Positions 34,927 to 44,414 of a DNA stretch of 64,000 nucleotides are shown here, piece after piece (the first letter of the stretch is position 1; the number at the start of each line of letters is the position of its first letter). Both the position numbers and the translations under genes were made by a program. Under the pieces are notes generated by a model that saw nothing but the letters and a program-made list of their open reading frames with translations, did not search any database and had not been told where the DNA came from. This DNA comes from Pygmaiobacter massiliensis. GTDB lineage: Bacteria; Bacillota; Clostridia; Oscillospirales; Ruminococcaceae. The stretch lies in contig JALFTI010000017.1 of NCBI GenBank assembly GCA_022778585.1, forward strand, positions 1 to 64,000, read 5' to 3'.

Positions 34927-37179
34927 TTACAGCGAAATTTGTTCCACCAGGTCCTCGCTGCGCAGTAAGGCGCCGGCAGCGGGCAGGGTGCGCACCCGGT
35001 AGCGGTGCGGATTTTCCAGTTCCATGGCTTCGGCCCGGCGCACATGTTTTATAAAGACATTCTTTTTTAAGGTAACCACCTGTACCCCAACGGTGGAGCG
35101 GGTGGTTTTTTCGGCAATTTGGGTGGTGTGTACCAGCAAAAGCCGGCTTGCGCTGGTTTCAATGGCCAGTTCGCATTCGTCCGACAATTGCTCCATTGTT
35201 ACCAGCGGCGATTTGTCGCTGTAAGCGGCCAGCAGCTTGCGGCGGTTTTGTTTGGTAGCGTAACTTTCCAGAGGAACACGCGCCACCTTGCCGTTTTCAA
35301 AAAAGAACAAAAGAAAGCCTTTGTAGCTGTCGTCGGTCACCGCCATGTATACCGGCAGTTCGCCTTCCTCCATGCCAAGCCGGGCGGGAATATAGTCGCC
35401 CAGCAGGCTGGCTTTGGTGTCCTCAAATTCGCCGGCGCGGCATTTGTATACCTGGCAGCGGTTTGTGAAGAAAAGCAGGTGCGCGTTATTCTGCGTTTCA
35501 ATGGCGCAGCGCACCGCATCTCCCTCTTTCAGCTTCTGGTCACTGCTCATCCGCAGCGAGGCAGGGGTAATTTTTTTGAAATATCCCTCCCGGGTGAAGA
35601 AGACCGTAACCGGGTAGTCGGGCAGGTCGCCGGCACTGTCCTGTTCGGGCTCATCGGCGCCGGTATCGTACAAAATTTCGGTGTGCCGTTCTTCGCCGTA
35701 TTTTTCGGCGGTGCGCCGCAGCTCGTCAATCATAATCTGGCGAATGCGCTGCGGGCGGTTCAAAATATCTTCCAGGTCGGCAATCTCTTCTTCCAGCGTG
35801 CCAATTTCGGCGGTGCGCTTTAAAATGTGCTCCCGGTTCAGCTGCCGCAGCTTAATTTCGGCCACATATTCGCCCTGTTCCTTGTCAATGCCAAAGCCAA
35901 TCATCAGGTTTGGCACCACTTCGTCCTCTTCCTCGGTTTCCCGCACAATTTTAACGGCCTTGTCAATGTCCAGCAAAATGGCCTTCAGGCCCTTTAACAG
36001 GTGCAGCCGCTTTTTCTTGCCGGCAAGGTCGTAGTAGGTGCGCCGGCGCACACACTCCGCCCGAAAAGCCGACCACTCGGTCAAAATCTGGCGCACCCCC
36101 ATTACCCGAGGCATACCGCCTACCAGCACATTGAAGTTGCAGGAAAAGCTGTCCTCCAACGGGGTCAGTTTGAACAGTTTGGCCATCAGCTTATCCGGGT
36201 CCTGCCCGCGCTTTAAATCCAGGGCAAGCTTTAGGCCGCCCAGGTCGGTCTCATCCCGAATATCGCTTAATTCCTTAACCCGCCCGGCTTTTGCCAGGTC
36301 GGAAATTTTGTCCATAATGGCCTCCACCGTAGTGGTGGGGGGGATTTGGGTTACCTCAATAATATTTTCTTCCTTTACATACCGGTACTTGGCCCGCACA
36401 CGCACCGCACCGCGCCCGGTTTCGTAAATGCGGCGCAAAGCGTCCTCGTCGTACAAAAGGTAACCGCCGCCCACAAAGTCCGGCGCTTTTAAGGTGGCAA
36501 ACAGGTCCGCCTTTTCGTTTTTAAGCAGCGCAATGGTGGTGTTGCACACTTCGGCCAGGTTAAAGGAACAAATGTTGGAGGCCATGCCCACCGCAATGCC
36601 CAGGGTGTTGTTGCACAAAATGGTGGGGAAGGTAACCGGCAGCAGGGTAGGCTCTTGGGTGGTGGCGTCGTAGTTGTCCACAAAGTCTACCGTTTGCTTG
36701 TCAATGTCGGAAAAAAGCTCGGCGCAGATGGGCTCCAGCTTCGCTTCTGTATACCGGGAAGCCGCATAGGACATATCCCGCGAGTAGGCCTTGCCAAAGT
36801 TGCCCTTGCCCGAAACATACGGCACCAGCAAGCTTTCGTTGGAGCGGGCCAGGCGCACCATCGTTTCGTAGATAGCGGCGTCGCCATGGGGGTTTAAATG
36901 CATGGTGCTGCCCACAATATTGGCCGATTTGGTCCGCCCCCCCTTTAACAGCCCCATGGTGTACATGGTGTAAAGCAGTTTGCGGTGGGCCGGTTTAAAG
37001 CCATCAATCTCCGGCAGTGCGCGGGAGACAATTACGCTCATGGCGTAGGGCATATAGTTGGTTTCCAGCGTTTCGGTAACCTTGCTTTCCACCACCACGC
37101 CGGCATCCATAATCTCCACCGTGTCGCCCAGCTTTGGGCGGGTGAGGGCCGGCCGTTTTTTTGTCGGTTTTTTAGCCAT
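34927..37179 (-). CDS. parC: DNA topoisomerase IV subunit A / second GyrA-like protein
   Basis: A 750-residue type IIA topoisomerase A subunit that cuts and passes DNA duplexes. The catalytic tyrosine lies in A-A-S-R-Y-T-E near residue 144. The quinolone-region G-D-A-A-I-Y and the HLNPHG block precede it. A coiled-coil gate and a beta-pinwheel C-terminal domain follow, lacking an obvious GyrA box. It is shorter than typical GyrA. It is 16 bases after the ATPase subunit gene, with which it forms an operon. Whether it mainly decatenates (ParC) cannot be decided by sequence alone. Confidence 0.9.
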   Translation of the reverse strand: MAKKPTKKRPALTRPKLGDTVEIMDAGVVVESKVTETLETNYMPYAMSVIVSRALPEIDGFKPAHRKLLYTMYTMGLLKGGRTKSANIVGSTMHLNPHGDAAIYETMVRLARSNESLLVPYVSGKGNFGKAYSRDMSYAASRYTEAKLEPICAELFSDIDKQTVDFVDNYDATTQEPTLLPVTFPTILCNNTLGIAVGMASNICSFNLAEVCNTTIALLKNEKADLFATLKAPDFVGGGYLLYDEDALRRIYETGRGAVRVRAKYRYVKEENIIEVTQIPPTTTVEAIMDKISDLAKAGRVKELSDIRDETDLGGLKLALDLKRGQDPDKLMAKLFKLTPLEDSFSCNFNVLVGGMPRVMGVRQILTEWSAFRAECVRRRTYYDLAGKKKRLHLLKGLKAILLDIDKAVKIVRETEEEDEVVPNLMIGFGIDKEQGEYVAEIKLRQLNREHILKRTAEIGTLEEEIADLEDILNRPQRIRQIMIDELRRTAEKYGEERHTEILYDTGADEPEQDSAGDLPDYPVTVFFTREGYFKKITPASLRMSSDQKLKEGDAVRCAIETQNNAHLLFFTNRCQVYKCRAGEFEDTKASLLGDYIPARLGMEEGELPVYMAVTDDSYKGFLLFFFENGKVARVPLESYATKQNRRKLLAAYSDKSPLVTMEQLSDECELAIETSASRLLLVHTTQIAEKTTRSTVGVQVVTLKKNVFIKHVRRAEAMELENPHRYRVRTLPAAGALLRSEDLVEQISL

Positions 37180-37195
37180 TTACTACCTCGTTTTC

Positions 37196-39175
37196 TCAGG
37201 AAACATCCAGCTCGTCCAGGTATTCGTACCCGTGTTCGGCAATATGCTGCTTGCGGCCTTCCAGGTTGTCGCCCAAAAGCAGGTCAAATACCTGGGCAGT
37301 GCGCTCGGCATCGTCGGCTGTCACCTTAATCAGCCGCCGGGTTTCGGGGTTCATGGTGGTCAGCCACATCATGTCCGCATCGTTTTCGCCAAGGCCCTTG
37401 CTGCGTTGAATGGTGTAGCGGTTTTTGCCAATGCGCGCAAGAATATCCGCCTTTTCCGGTTCGGTGTAGGCAAAATAGGTGCGCCCTCCGCTTTGAATTT
37501 CATAAAGCGGAGACTCGGCAATAAAAACATACCCCTCGTCGATCAGTTTGGGCATCAGCCGCCAGATCATGGTCAAAACCAGGGTGCGGATCTGGTAACC
37601 GTCCACATCTGCGTCGGTACAGATGACCACCTTGTTCCAGCGCAGGTTTGCAAGGTCAAAGCTGGAAAGGTCTTTCTTGGCTTTGCCCTGTACTTCCACC
37701 CCGCAGCCCAGCACCTTAATCAGGTCGGTAATCACATCGCTTTTAAAAATGCGGTCGTAGTCGCATTTCAGGCAGTTTAAAATTTTGCCGCGAATCGGCA
37801 TCAGGGCCTGAAATTCGGCGTCCCGGCTCTGCTTGCAGGCGCCCATGGCGGAATCGCCCTCCACAATATATACCTCGCGGCGGGCCACATCCTTGGTGCG
37901 GCAGTCCACAAACTTTGCCACCCGGTTTGCAATGTCTATCTTGGCGGTCATGGTGCTTTTAATCGACTGCCGGGTTTTTTCGGCGTGTTCGCGGCTTTGC
38001 TTGTTTACCAGCACCTGCGCGCAGATCTTTTGGGCTTCATCCGGCCGCTCGGTAAAGTATACCTCCAGCGTGTGCTTTAAAAATTCGGTCATGGCACTGG
38101 CCACAAACCGGTTGGTAATCGCCTTTTTAGTTTGGTTTTCGTAGCTGGCCTGGCTGGAAAAACAGTTGGAAACAAAAATCAAACAGTCGGCCACATCGGT
38201 AAAGGTAATGGCGCTTTCGCCCTTTTTGTACATGCCCTTTGCCTTCAGGTAGGCGTTAATCTGGCTTACAAAGGCAGTACGCACCGCCCGTTCGGGGCTG
38301 CCGCCATGCTCCAGCCAGCTGGAATTGTGGTAATATTCCAAAAGCTGGTTTTTGTTGGAAAAGCAGAACGCCGCGCTCATCTTCACCGTGTATTCCGGCC
38401 GGTCGTCGGCATCGCGGCCCGAAGCGGAAGACTCCCGGAACACCACCGGGGTCATGGCGTCCAGGCCGGCAATCTCGTTCACATAGTCCTCAATGCCGTG
38501 CTCGTAGCAAAAGCGGGCTTCGGCAGCGGGGGACACTGCCTCGTCGCGAAAGATAAACTCCACCCCGGCATTTACCACCGACTGGCGCTTCATAACATCC
38601 AAAAAATAATCGGCCGGAACGGCAATGTCGGTAAACACATCGCTGTCGGGCAGCCAGCGAATGGTGGTGCCGGTTTTTTTGCCCTTAACCGGTTCCTTCT
38701 GCAGGCCGCCTATATTTTCGCCCCGCTCAAAGTCCAAATGGTAGTGCATGCCGTCACGCCAAATGTCCGCCTTCATCCAGCGGGAAGCGTACTGGGTGGC
38801 ACACAGGCCCAACCCGTTCAGCCCCAGCGAAAATTCGTAGCTGCTGCCCTGTTTGTCGTATTTGCCGCCGGCATACAGGTCGCAGAAGCACAGCTCCCAG
38901 TTATAGCACCCTTCGCCGTTGTTATATTCCACCGGAATGCCCCGCCCGTGGTCGGTTACCTGGATGGAGCCATCCGCAAAGCGGGTTACCTCCACCTGGC
39001 TGCCATAACCTCCGCGCGCTTCGTCAATGGCGTTGGAAAGAATTTCAAACACCGCGTGCTCGCAGCCTTCCAGCCCATCTGAACCAAAAATAACGCCCGG
39101 GCGCAGCCGCACCCGGTCGGCGCCCTTCAGTTTGGTAATGCTTTCGTTATCATACGCTTGCTGCTTTTTTGGCAT
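37196..39175 (-). CDS. parE: DNA topoisomerase IV subunit B / GyrB-like protein
   Basis: A 659-residue GHKL ATPase subunit. ATP-site motifs are ILSNAIDEA, DHGRGIP and GLNGLGLCATQ. The TOPRIM domain has EGDSAMG and DADVDG, which bind the magnesium used in cleavage. The start is ATG at 39175 with GGAGG 6 bases upstream; an earlier in-frame ATG at 39208 has no ribosome site. It is transcribed with parC from the promoter at 39214-39243. Confidence 0.92.
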   Translation of the reverse strand: MPKKQQAYDNESITKLKGADRVRLRPGVIFGSDGLEGCEHAVFEILSNAIDEARGGYGSQVEVTRFADGSIQVTDHGRGIPVEYNNGEGCYNWELCFCDLYAGGKYDKQGSSYEFSLGLNGLGLCATQYASRWMKADIWRDGMHYHLDFERGENIGGLQKEPVKGKKTGTTIRWLPDSDVFTDIAVPADYFLDVMKRQSVVNAGVEFIFRDEAVSPAAEARFCYEHGIEDYVNEIAGLDAMTPVVFRESSASGRDADDRPEYTVKMSAAFCFSNKNQLLEYYHNSSWLEHGGSPERAVRTAFVSQINAYLKAKGMYKKGESAITFTDVADCLIFVSNCFSSQASYENQTKKAITNRFVASAMTEFLKHTLEVYFTERPDEAQKICAQVLVNKQSREHAEKTRQSIKSTMTAKIDIANRVAKFVDCRTKDVARREVYIVEGDSAMGACKQSRDAEFQALMPIRGKILNCLKCDYDRIFKSDVITDLIKVLGCGVEVQGKAKKDLSSFDLANLRWNKVVICTDADVDGYQIRTLVLTMIWRLMPKLIDEGYVFIAESPLYEIQSGGRTYFAYTEPEKADILARIGKNRYTIQRSKGLGENDADMMWLTTMNPETRRLIKVTADDAERTAQVFDLLLGDNLEGRKQHIAEHGYEYLDELDVS

Positions 39176-39213
39176 GGGTTGCCTCCGTCCTTCTAAATAC
39201 TGATACAACTTTC

Positions 39214-39268
39214 ATTAAACACTTTTTTTGGAGATTTTGTCAAGCCAGCCGGATAAGCCGGCTTGACA
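39214..39268 (-). promoter_or_regulatory. parE-parC promoter with inverted repeat over the -35
   Basis: On the minus strand, TTGACA (39238-39243), an 18-base spacer and TTTAAT (39214-39219). The -35 is part of an inverted repeat spanning 39238-39268 (TGTCAAGCC..GCCGG, ATAAG, CCGGC..TTGACA) that could be an operator or a terminator stem. Confidence 0.6.
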
Positions 39269-39705
39269 CAGCACGCCGCCTGCCTATCCCTAAAAAAGCA
39301 AAAGAAAATATGGTTTTGCTTTGCATTTTTTTTGCACCGATTAAAACGGCGGGCTGTATGGCAGTATAAATGGCATATGGCAGCTTGGCAAAATAAGCTA
39401 ACCCCAAAAGTTTGCACCCTGGCCAAAACAGGAAAAAGGTATGCCTTTTGTGGAAAAGGCAAGCGCTTAATGAAAGCTGCGGTTTGGCCGGCTTTTTTTG
39501 GCTAAAAATAGCTTTTGGCAAAAGGCGCTGCAGGCACTTTAAAAAGGCCCAAAGCGCAAAAGCTTTGCAAAAAGCCGCCTGCAGTTTTTGCTCTTTTGCT
39601 GGACGAATCGCTCCATAGCGGCTATAATAAACTTGTATAGAACCCGCTAAGGACGGTCCGGGGTGGTGCGGTCCGGCTGGTATTTTAAAAAAAGGAGTAA
39701 TTTCC
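39269..39705. other. Intergenic region upstream of the GT2 gene
   Basis: About 440 bases without a gene. TATAAT at 39623-39628 is a good -10 for the glycosyltransferase gene, but no proper -35 is found at the right distance. Confidence 0.45.
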
Positions 39706-40722
39706 ATGAAACTTCTTTCTGTAACAGTGCCCTGCTATAACTCGCAGGATTATATGGAACATTGTGTGAAAACCCTGCTTGCGGGCGGCGAAGATGTGGA
39801 AATTTTAATTGTGGACGACGGTTCTTCCGACGCCACCGCGCAGATCGCCGACCGGCTTGCAAAGGAAAATCCCACGATTGTGCGGGCGATTCACCAGCCG
39901 AACAAGGGCCATGGCGGTGCGGTGAACACCGGTATGGAGCAGGCGAGCGGCGTATTTTTTAAGGTGGTGGACAGCGATGACTGGGTGGATCTTGTCGCCT
40001 ATGCCAAAATTTTAAAAACACTGCGCTCTTTTGTGGAACAAAGCGAAAAGGTCGATATGCTGGTTTCGAACTTTGTGTACGAAAAGCAGGGCGTTGCCCA
40101 CAAAAAGGTGATGCGATATGCAGGGGTTCTGCCCACCAACCGCATTCTCACCTGGGACGATGTAGGGCATTTCCGCAAGGGCCAGTACCTTTTAATGCAC
40201 TCGGTCATCTACCGCACCCAGCTTCTGCGCGACTGCGGCCTTAAGCTGCCCGAACATACCTTCTATGTGGATAACCTGTATGTTTACCAGCCCTTAAAAC
40301 AGGTGCAGCGGTTTTATTACCTGGATGTAAACTTTTACCGCTACTATATCGGCCGGCAGGACCAGTCGGTAAACGAAAAGGTCATGATCGGCCGCATTGA
40401 CCAGCAGATTGCGGTCAATAAACTGATGCTGCATGCGGTGCGGCTGGAAAAAATCCAAAATCCGCGCCAGCGCCAGTACATGTTCAACTACCTGGAAATT
40501 ATGACCACCATCTCTTCCATTCTGTTAATTCGGGCAGGCACCGATGAGGCATTGGCCAAAAAGGACGCTCTTTGGGAGGATATTAAGCGGGAATACCCCT
40601 GGGCCTGGAACCGGCTGCGGCGCGGTTTGCTGGGCAGCGCCTTGAATATGAAGGGCAAGGCGGGGCAGCGTATCTGCGTGTTGGGGTATAAAATTGCCCA
40701 AAAACTGTTTGGCTTTAACTAA
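39706..40722 (+). CDS. Family 2 glycosyltransferase
   Basis: A 338-residue GT-A glycosyltransferase. The N-terminal half is standard: TVPCYNSQDYM, then VDDGSSDAT, and the metal-binding D-S-D-D-W (about residues 92-96). No membrane helix or signal is seen, so it works at the cytoplasmic face. The C-terminal half resembles clostridial proteins often found beside surface polysaccharide genes. It is 11 bases upstream of glf, so it may add a galactofuranose or another sugar from a UDP donor (inference). AAAGGAG precedes the ATG. Confidence 0.9.
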   Translation: MKLLSVTVPCYNSQDYMEHCVKTLLAGGEDVEILIVDDGSSDATAQIADRLAKENPTIVRAIHQPNKGHGGAVNTGMEQASGVFFKVVDSDDWVDLVAYAKILKTLRSFVEQSEKVDMLVSNFVYEKQGVAHKKVMRYAGVLPTNRILTWDDVGHFRKGQYLLMHSVIYRTQLLRDCGLKLPEHTFYVDNLYVYQPLKQVQRFYYLDVNFYRYYIGRQDQSVNEKVMIGRIDQQIAVNKLMLHAVRLEKIQNPRQRQYMFNYLEIMTTISSILLIRAGTDEALAKKDALWEDIKREYPWAWNRLRRGLLGSALNMKGKAGQRICVLGYKIAQKLFGFN

Positions 40723-40733
40723 GGAGGCGGCCC

Positions 40734-41867
40734 ATGGAAAAGAAATATGACCTGTTGATTGTGGGCGCCGGGCTGTATGGGGCTGTGGTGGCCCAAAAAG
40801 CCGTGCAGGCCGGCATGCGGGTGCTGGTGCTGGAAAAGCGGGGCCAGGTGGGCGGTAACCTGTACACCGAGGAAATAGAGGGGATTCAGGTTCACCGGTA
40901 TGGAGCCCATATTTTCCATACCAATAATGAACAGGTCTGGCAGTACATTAACCAGTTTGCCAGCTTTAACCGCTATACCAACAGCCCCATTGCAAATTAT
41001 AAGGGCGAAATTTACAACATGCCCTTTAACATGAATACCTTCAACAAAATGTGGGGGGTTATTACGCCGGCCCAGGCCATGGCCGAAATTGAACGCCAGC
41101 GCGCCGCACACCGGGTGGAAGATCCGCAAAACCTGGAAGAGCAGGCGATCAACCTGGTGGGAGTGGACATTTACGAAAAGCTTGTCCGCGGCTACACCGA
41201 AAAGCAGTGGGGCCGCCCCTGCAGCCAACTACCCGCTTTTATTATTCGCCGGCTGCCGCTGCGTTTTACCTACGACAACAACTATTTTAATGCGCTGTAC
41301 CAGGGCATTCCGGTGGGCGGGTATACCGCTATGGTACAAAAGCTTTTGGCAGGGGCCCAGGTGCTTTTGAATACCGACTACCTGAAAGACAAGGAAGGCT
41401 GGAACGAAAAGGCCAAAAAGGTGGTGTATACCGGTCCCATCGACGCCTATTTTGGCTACCAGCTGGGGGCGCTTGCCTACCGCAGTGTTCGATTTGAAAC
41501 CGAAGTGCTGGATATGGAAAATTACCAGGGCAACGCAGTAGTAAACTATACCGACAGTGAAACCCCCTATACCCGTATTATCGAGCACAAGCATTTTGAA
41601 TTTGGCACCCAGCCGCGCACCGTTATCAGCCGGGAGTACAGCGCCGAATGGAAGCCGGGGGACGAGCCCTACTACCCGGTGAACGATCAGGAAAATTCTG
41701 CTTTGTACCAGCAGTATGCCGACCTGGCCGCCGGGCAGGACAAGGTGGTGTTTGGCGGTAGGCTGGGCAGTTACCGGTACTATGATATGGACCAGGTGAT
41801 TGCCGAGGCATTGGCCGTTTGCGAAAACCTGGTGGAAGCGGGAAAAACAGTACGAAAAAATAAATAA
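40734..41867 (+). CDS. glf: UDP-galactopyranose mutase
   Basis: A 377-residue flavoenzyme converting UDP-galactopyranose to UDP-galactofuranose. The FAD-binding start is IVGAGLYGAVVA, followed by the substrate loop H-R-Y-G-A-H-I-F-H-T and the C-terminal G-R-L-G-S-Y-R-Y-Y-D motif, all family hallmarks. It is preceded by AAGGAGG and co-transcribed with the glycosyltransferase. It suggests galactofuranose in a cell-surface glycan. galU and galK elsewhere in the window supply related precursors. Confidence 0.95.
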   Translation: MEKKYDLLIVGAGLYGAVVAQKAVQAGMRVLVLEKRGQVGGNLYTEEIEGIQVHRYGAHIFHTNNEQVWQYINQFASFNRYTNSPIANYKGEIYNMPFNMNTFNKMWGVITPAQAMAEIERQRAAHRVEDPQNLEEQAINLVGVDIYEKLVRGYTEKQWGRPCSQLPAFIIRRLPLRFTYDNNYFNALYQGIPVGGYTAMVQKLLAGAQVLLNTDYLKDKEGWNEKAKKVVYTGPIDAYFGYQLGALAYRSVRFETEVLDMENYQGNAVVNYTDSETPYTRIIEHKHFEFGTQPRTVISREYSAEWKPGDEPYYPVNDQENSALYQQYADLAAGQDKVVFGGRLGSYRYYDMDQVIAEALAVCENLVEAGKTVRKNK

Positions 41868-42155
41868 GCCGCCATGCAATGGCCGCAATTTAAACGCGGT
41901 GTTTTTAGCGGGCGCTTTTGTAAAAAAAGCAGTGGGCCGTTTTGGCCTGCTGCTTTGTTGTCGGCACAGGTGAAAACAAAACAGTTTTGCCGTCCTTTTG
42001 CTGGCATAAATGGAAAGTTTTTTGCTTTTGGGGCACCGGCAGTTGGCAGACAGGTTACAAAAATATGTCTTTGCAAATGGTTTTGCTTCCTTTCTGGCCT
42101 GCAGCAAAGAAAAAAGCGCCCAAAAGCCGTCAGGTCAGAAAATGTATCTTATATC

Positions 42156-42184
42156 TTTACTTTGGAAAGGGCATATTGTAAAAT
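42156..42184 (+). promoter_or_regulatory. Promoter of the pyrH operon
   Basis: TTTACT (42156-42161), a 17-base spacer and TAAAAT (42179-42184). It lies about 145 bases upstream of pyrH, and the leader contains a GC hairpin at 42266-42279. The earlier part of the 460-base gap shows nothing else. Confidence 0.6.
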
Positions 42185-42265
42185 ATTCATGATAAAGTCT
42201 GTCGGGTACTCGGCTTTTGGCCGGGACCATAAAAGCCGCTTTGCGCGCCTTGCCTGTTAGTGGGC

Positions 42266-42283
42266 GGCCGCGCGCGGCCTTTT
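42266..42283 (+). terminator. Short GC hairpin in the pyrH leader
   Basis: GGCCG (42266-42270) and CGGCC (42275-42279) with loop CGCG, followed by TTTT. It resembles a small intrinsic terminator placed between promoter and gene, so attenuation is possible. Confidence 0.4.
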
Positions 42284-42330
42284 GGTGTGCCAGGCAGGCA
42301 TGGCATAAAAATGAAATAGGCGGTGGGGAT

Positions 42331-43044
42331 TTGGAACTTGCATATAAGCGCATTTTATTAAAACTTTCCGGCGAAGCGCTCGCCGGCGACAAAAAGGTTG
42401 GCATTGACTACGATGTAGTGGTAGCCATCTGTTCCAGCATTAAAAAGGCGGTCAGCCTTGGCGCCGAAATTGCCATTGTGGTAGGCGGCGGCAACTTTTG
42501 GCGGGGCCGTTCCAGCGGCGATATGGAGCGCACCCGCGCAGACCAGATCGGTATGCTGGCCACCGTTATGAACGCGCTGGCTGTGGCCGATGCTTTGGAG
42601 CAGATGGGGGTCGAAGTGCGGGTTCAGACGGCCTTGTCCATGCAGCAGGTGGCCGAACCTTATATCCGCAACCGTGCTACCCGTCACCTGGAAAAGGGCA
42701 GGGTTGTCATTTTGGCCTGCGGTACCGGTAACCCGTTCTTCTCTACCGACACTGCCAGCGCACTGCGTGCAGCGGAAATTAACGCCGAGGTGGTGTTTAA
42801 GGCCACCATGGTGGATGGCGTTTATGACAAGGACCCCCACAAATATCCCGACGCGGTGCGGTACAAAACCCTTTCTTTCTCGCAGGTTTTGGCCGACAAG
42901 CTGGAGGTAATGGATTCCACCGCTGCCACCATGTGCCGCGACAATAAGTTGCCGTTGCTGGTGTTTGATATTCAGGACCCGGATAATATCGTCCGCGCGC
43001 TGCTGGGCGAAGATATTGGTACTTTAGTGAAGGAGGACGCGTGA
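42331..43044 (+). CDS. pyrH: UMP kinase
   Basis: A 237-residue bacterial UMP kinase of the amino-acid-kinase fold. LKLSGEAL, the VGGGNFWRG loop and [12 protein letters not shown] are diagnostic. The start is taken as TTG at 42331: AGGCGGTG lies at proper distance and the family normally begins just before [10 protein letters not shown]. Longer starts would add a non-conserved extension. It is the first gene of a conserved block with frr (one base away), uppS, cdsA and dxr. UMP kinase is usually inhibited by UTP and activated by GTP. Confidence 0.93.
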   Translation: MELAYKRILLKLSGEALAGDKKVGIDYDVVVAICSSIKKAVSLGAEIAIVVGGGNFWRGRSSGDMERTRADQIGMLATVMNALAVADALEQMGVEVRVQTALSMQQVAEPYIRNRATRHLEKGRVVILACGTGNPFFSTDTASALRAAEINAEVVFKATMVDGVYDKDPHKYPDAVRYKTLSFSQVLADKLEVMDSTAATMCRDNKLPLLVFDIQDPDNIVRALLGEDIGTLVKEDA

Positions 43045-43045
43045 T

Positions 43046-43600
43046 ATGAGCGAGTCGACCAAAAAATTCGAGGCAAAAATGTCGGGTGCTGCCGACCATC
43101 TTTCCAGAGAACTGAAGACGATCCGCGCTGGCCGCGCAAACCCCGCCGTGCTGGATAAGGTTATGGTGGACTACTACGGCAGCCCCACCCCCATCAATCA
43201 GGTGGCGGCTGTGGCGGTGGCAGAAGCCCGTGTGCTCACCATTCAGCCCTGGGATGCGTCGCTTTTGCACCCCATTGAAAAGGCCATCCAGTGCAGCGAT
43301 GTGGGCATTAACCCCATCGATGATGGCCGGGTGATTCGGCTGATTTTCCCTGCGCCTACCGAGGAGCGGCGCAAAGCGCTGACCAAGGATGTGCAGAAGC
43401 TGGGCGAGGAAGCCAAGGTGGCAGTGCGCAATGTGCGCCGTGACGCTATGGAAAGCTTTAAAGCCCAGAAGAAAGCCGGCGAGCTGACCGAGGACGACCA
43501 GAAGAACCTGGAAGAGGAAATGCAGAAGATCACCGATAAGTTCATTAAGGAGATCGATAAAATCTGCGAAGCCAAGGTCCGCGAGATCATGGAAATCTGA
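43046..43600 (+). CDS. frr: Ribosome recycling factor
   Basis: A 184-residue factor that splits post-termination ribosomes with EF-G. It begins with the three-helix-bundle half (LKTIRAGRANPAVLD) and contains the IQPWD block and the closing helix rich in K and E. Length is the family norm. It begins one base after the pyrH stop, indicating coupled translation. The hairpin at about 43615-43637 downstream may partly terminate before uppS. Confidence 0.96.
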   Translation: MSESTKKFEAKMSGAADHLSRELKTIRAGRANPAVLDKVMVDYYGSPTPINQVAAVAVAEARVLTIQPWDASLLHPIEKAIQCSDVGINPIDDGRVIRLIFPAPTEERRKALTKDVQKLGEEAKVAVRNVRRDAMESFKAQKKAGELTEDDQKNLEEEMQKITDKFIKEIDKICEAKVREIMEI

Positions 43601-43611
43601 TGAATGAAAAA

Positions 43612-43649
43612 CAGGCCGCACGCGGGCTCGTGTGCGGTCTGCTTTTAGT
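43612..43649 (+). terminator. Possible attenuator hairpin between frr and uppS
   Basis: GCCGCACGCG and CGTGTGCGGT pair imperfectly around GGCT, followed by CTGCTTTTA. The T-run is short and offset, so it is likely only partial. Confidence 0.45.
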
Positions 43650-43674
43650 ATAAGCAAAGGAGCCTCAGACAAAG

Positions 43675-44391
43675 ATGGCACAGCAACTGGACACCCGGGC
43701 CGAGGGGCTGCATATCGGGTTTATTATGGACGGCAACGGCCGGTGGGCAAAAAAGCGGGGGCTGCCCCGCAATGCCGGCCACCGGAAAGGGGCGCAGGTC
43801 TTCCAGGACATTACCCGCTACTGCAACGAACTTGGGGTGGCAAGCGCCAGTTTTTACGCCTTTTCCACCGAAAACTGGAAGCGCCCTGCCGCCGAGGTTG
43901 CGGGTATTATGGGCCTGTTTAAAGATTACTTGGTTAAGGCCTTTGACTATAAAAAGGAGAATAACCGGGTATGCTTTTTAGGGGACCGAACCCCGCTTGC
44001 AAAGGATTTGCAGGAATTGATGGCAGAAATTGAAGAGGGCAGCCGCCAGAATACCGGCATGATCTTGAATGTGGCCATCAATTACGGCGGAAGGGACGAA
44101 CTGGTGCACGCGGTTCGTTCCATAGCCGGCCAGGTGCGCGAGGGAGGGCTTTTGCCCGAACAGATTGATGAGCAGCTGATCAGTGACCGGCTTTATACCG
44201 CCGGCCAAAAAGATCCGGATTTTATTTTGCGTCCTTCCGGAGAGATGCGCCTTTCCAACTTTCTGCTCTGGCAATGTGCTTATTCGGAGTTTATTTATAT
44301 GGATGTGCTTTGGCCGGACTTTACCCGCCACCATTTGGACCTGGCGCTGGATGAGTACAACCATCGCAGCCGCCGCTTTGGCGGAATTTAA
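43675..44391 (+). CDS. uppS: Isoprenyl transferase (undecaprenyl diphosphate synthase)
   Basis: A 238-residue cis-prenyltransferase that builds the C55 carrier for cell-wall precursors. I-M-D-G-N-G-R-W-A carries the catalytic Asp, and S-F-Y-A-F-S-T-E-N-W and R-P-S-G-E-M-R-L-S-N bind diphosphates. Length is normal. It has AAGGAG upstream and is followed 23 bases later by cdsA. IPP for it is made by the MEP pathway, of which dxr and ispG sit downstream in the same block. Confidence 0.95.
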   Translation: MAQQLDTRAEGLHIGFIMDGNGRWAKKRGLPRNAGHRKGAQVFQDITRYCNELGVASASFYAFSTENWKRPAAEVAGIMGLFKDYLVKAFDYKKENNRVCFLGDRTPLAKDLQELMAEIEEGSRQNTGMILNVAINYGGRDELVHAVRSIAGQVREGGLLPEQIDEQLISDRLYTAGQKDPDFILRPSGEMRLSNFLLWQCAYSEFIYMDVLWPDFTRHHLDLALDEYNHRSRRFGGI

Positions 44392-44414
44392 TATCCTCAC
44401 GGAGGCTTTTTTCT

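Noticed and set aside
39263..39268. Plus-strand TTGACA as a promoter for the GT2 gene
   Set aside because: No -10 at 16-19 bases, and the gene lies more than 400 bases away. It is one arm of an inverted repeat.
42217..42331. Longer pyrH with 38 extra residues
   Set aside because: The extension crosses the hairpin in the leader, is not conserved in UMP kinases, and the TTG at 42331 has a better ribosome site.
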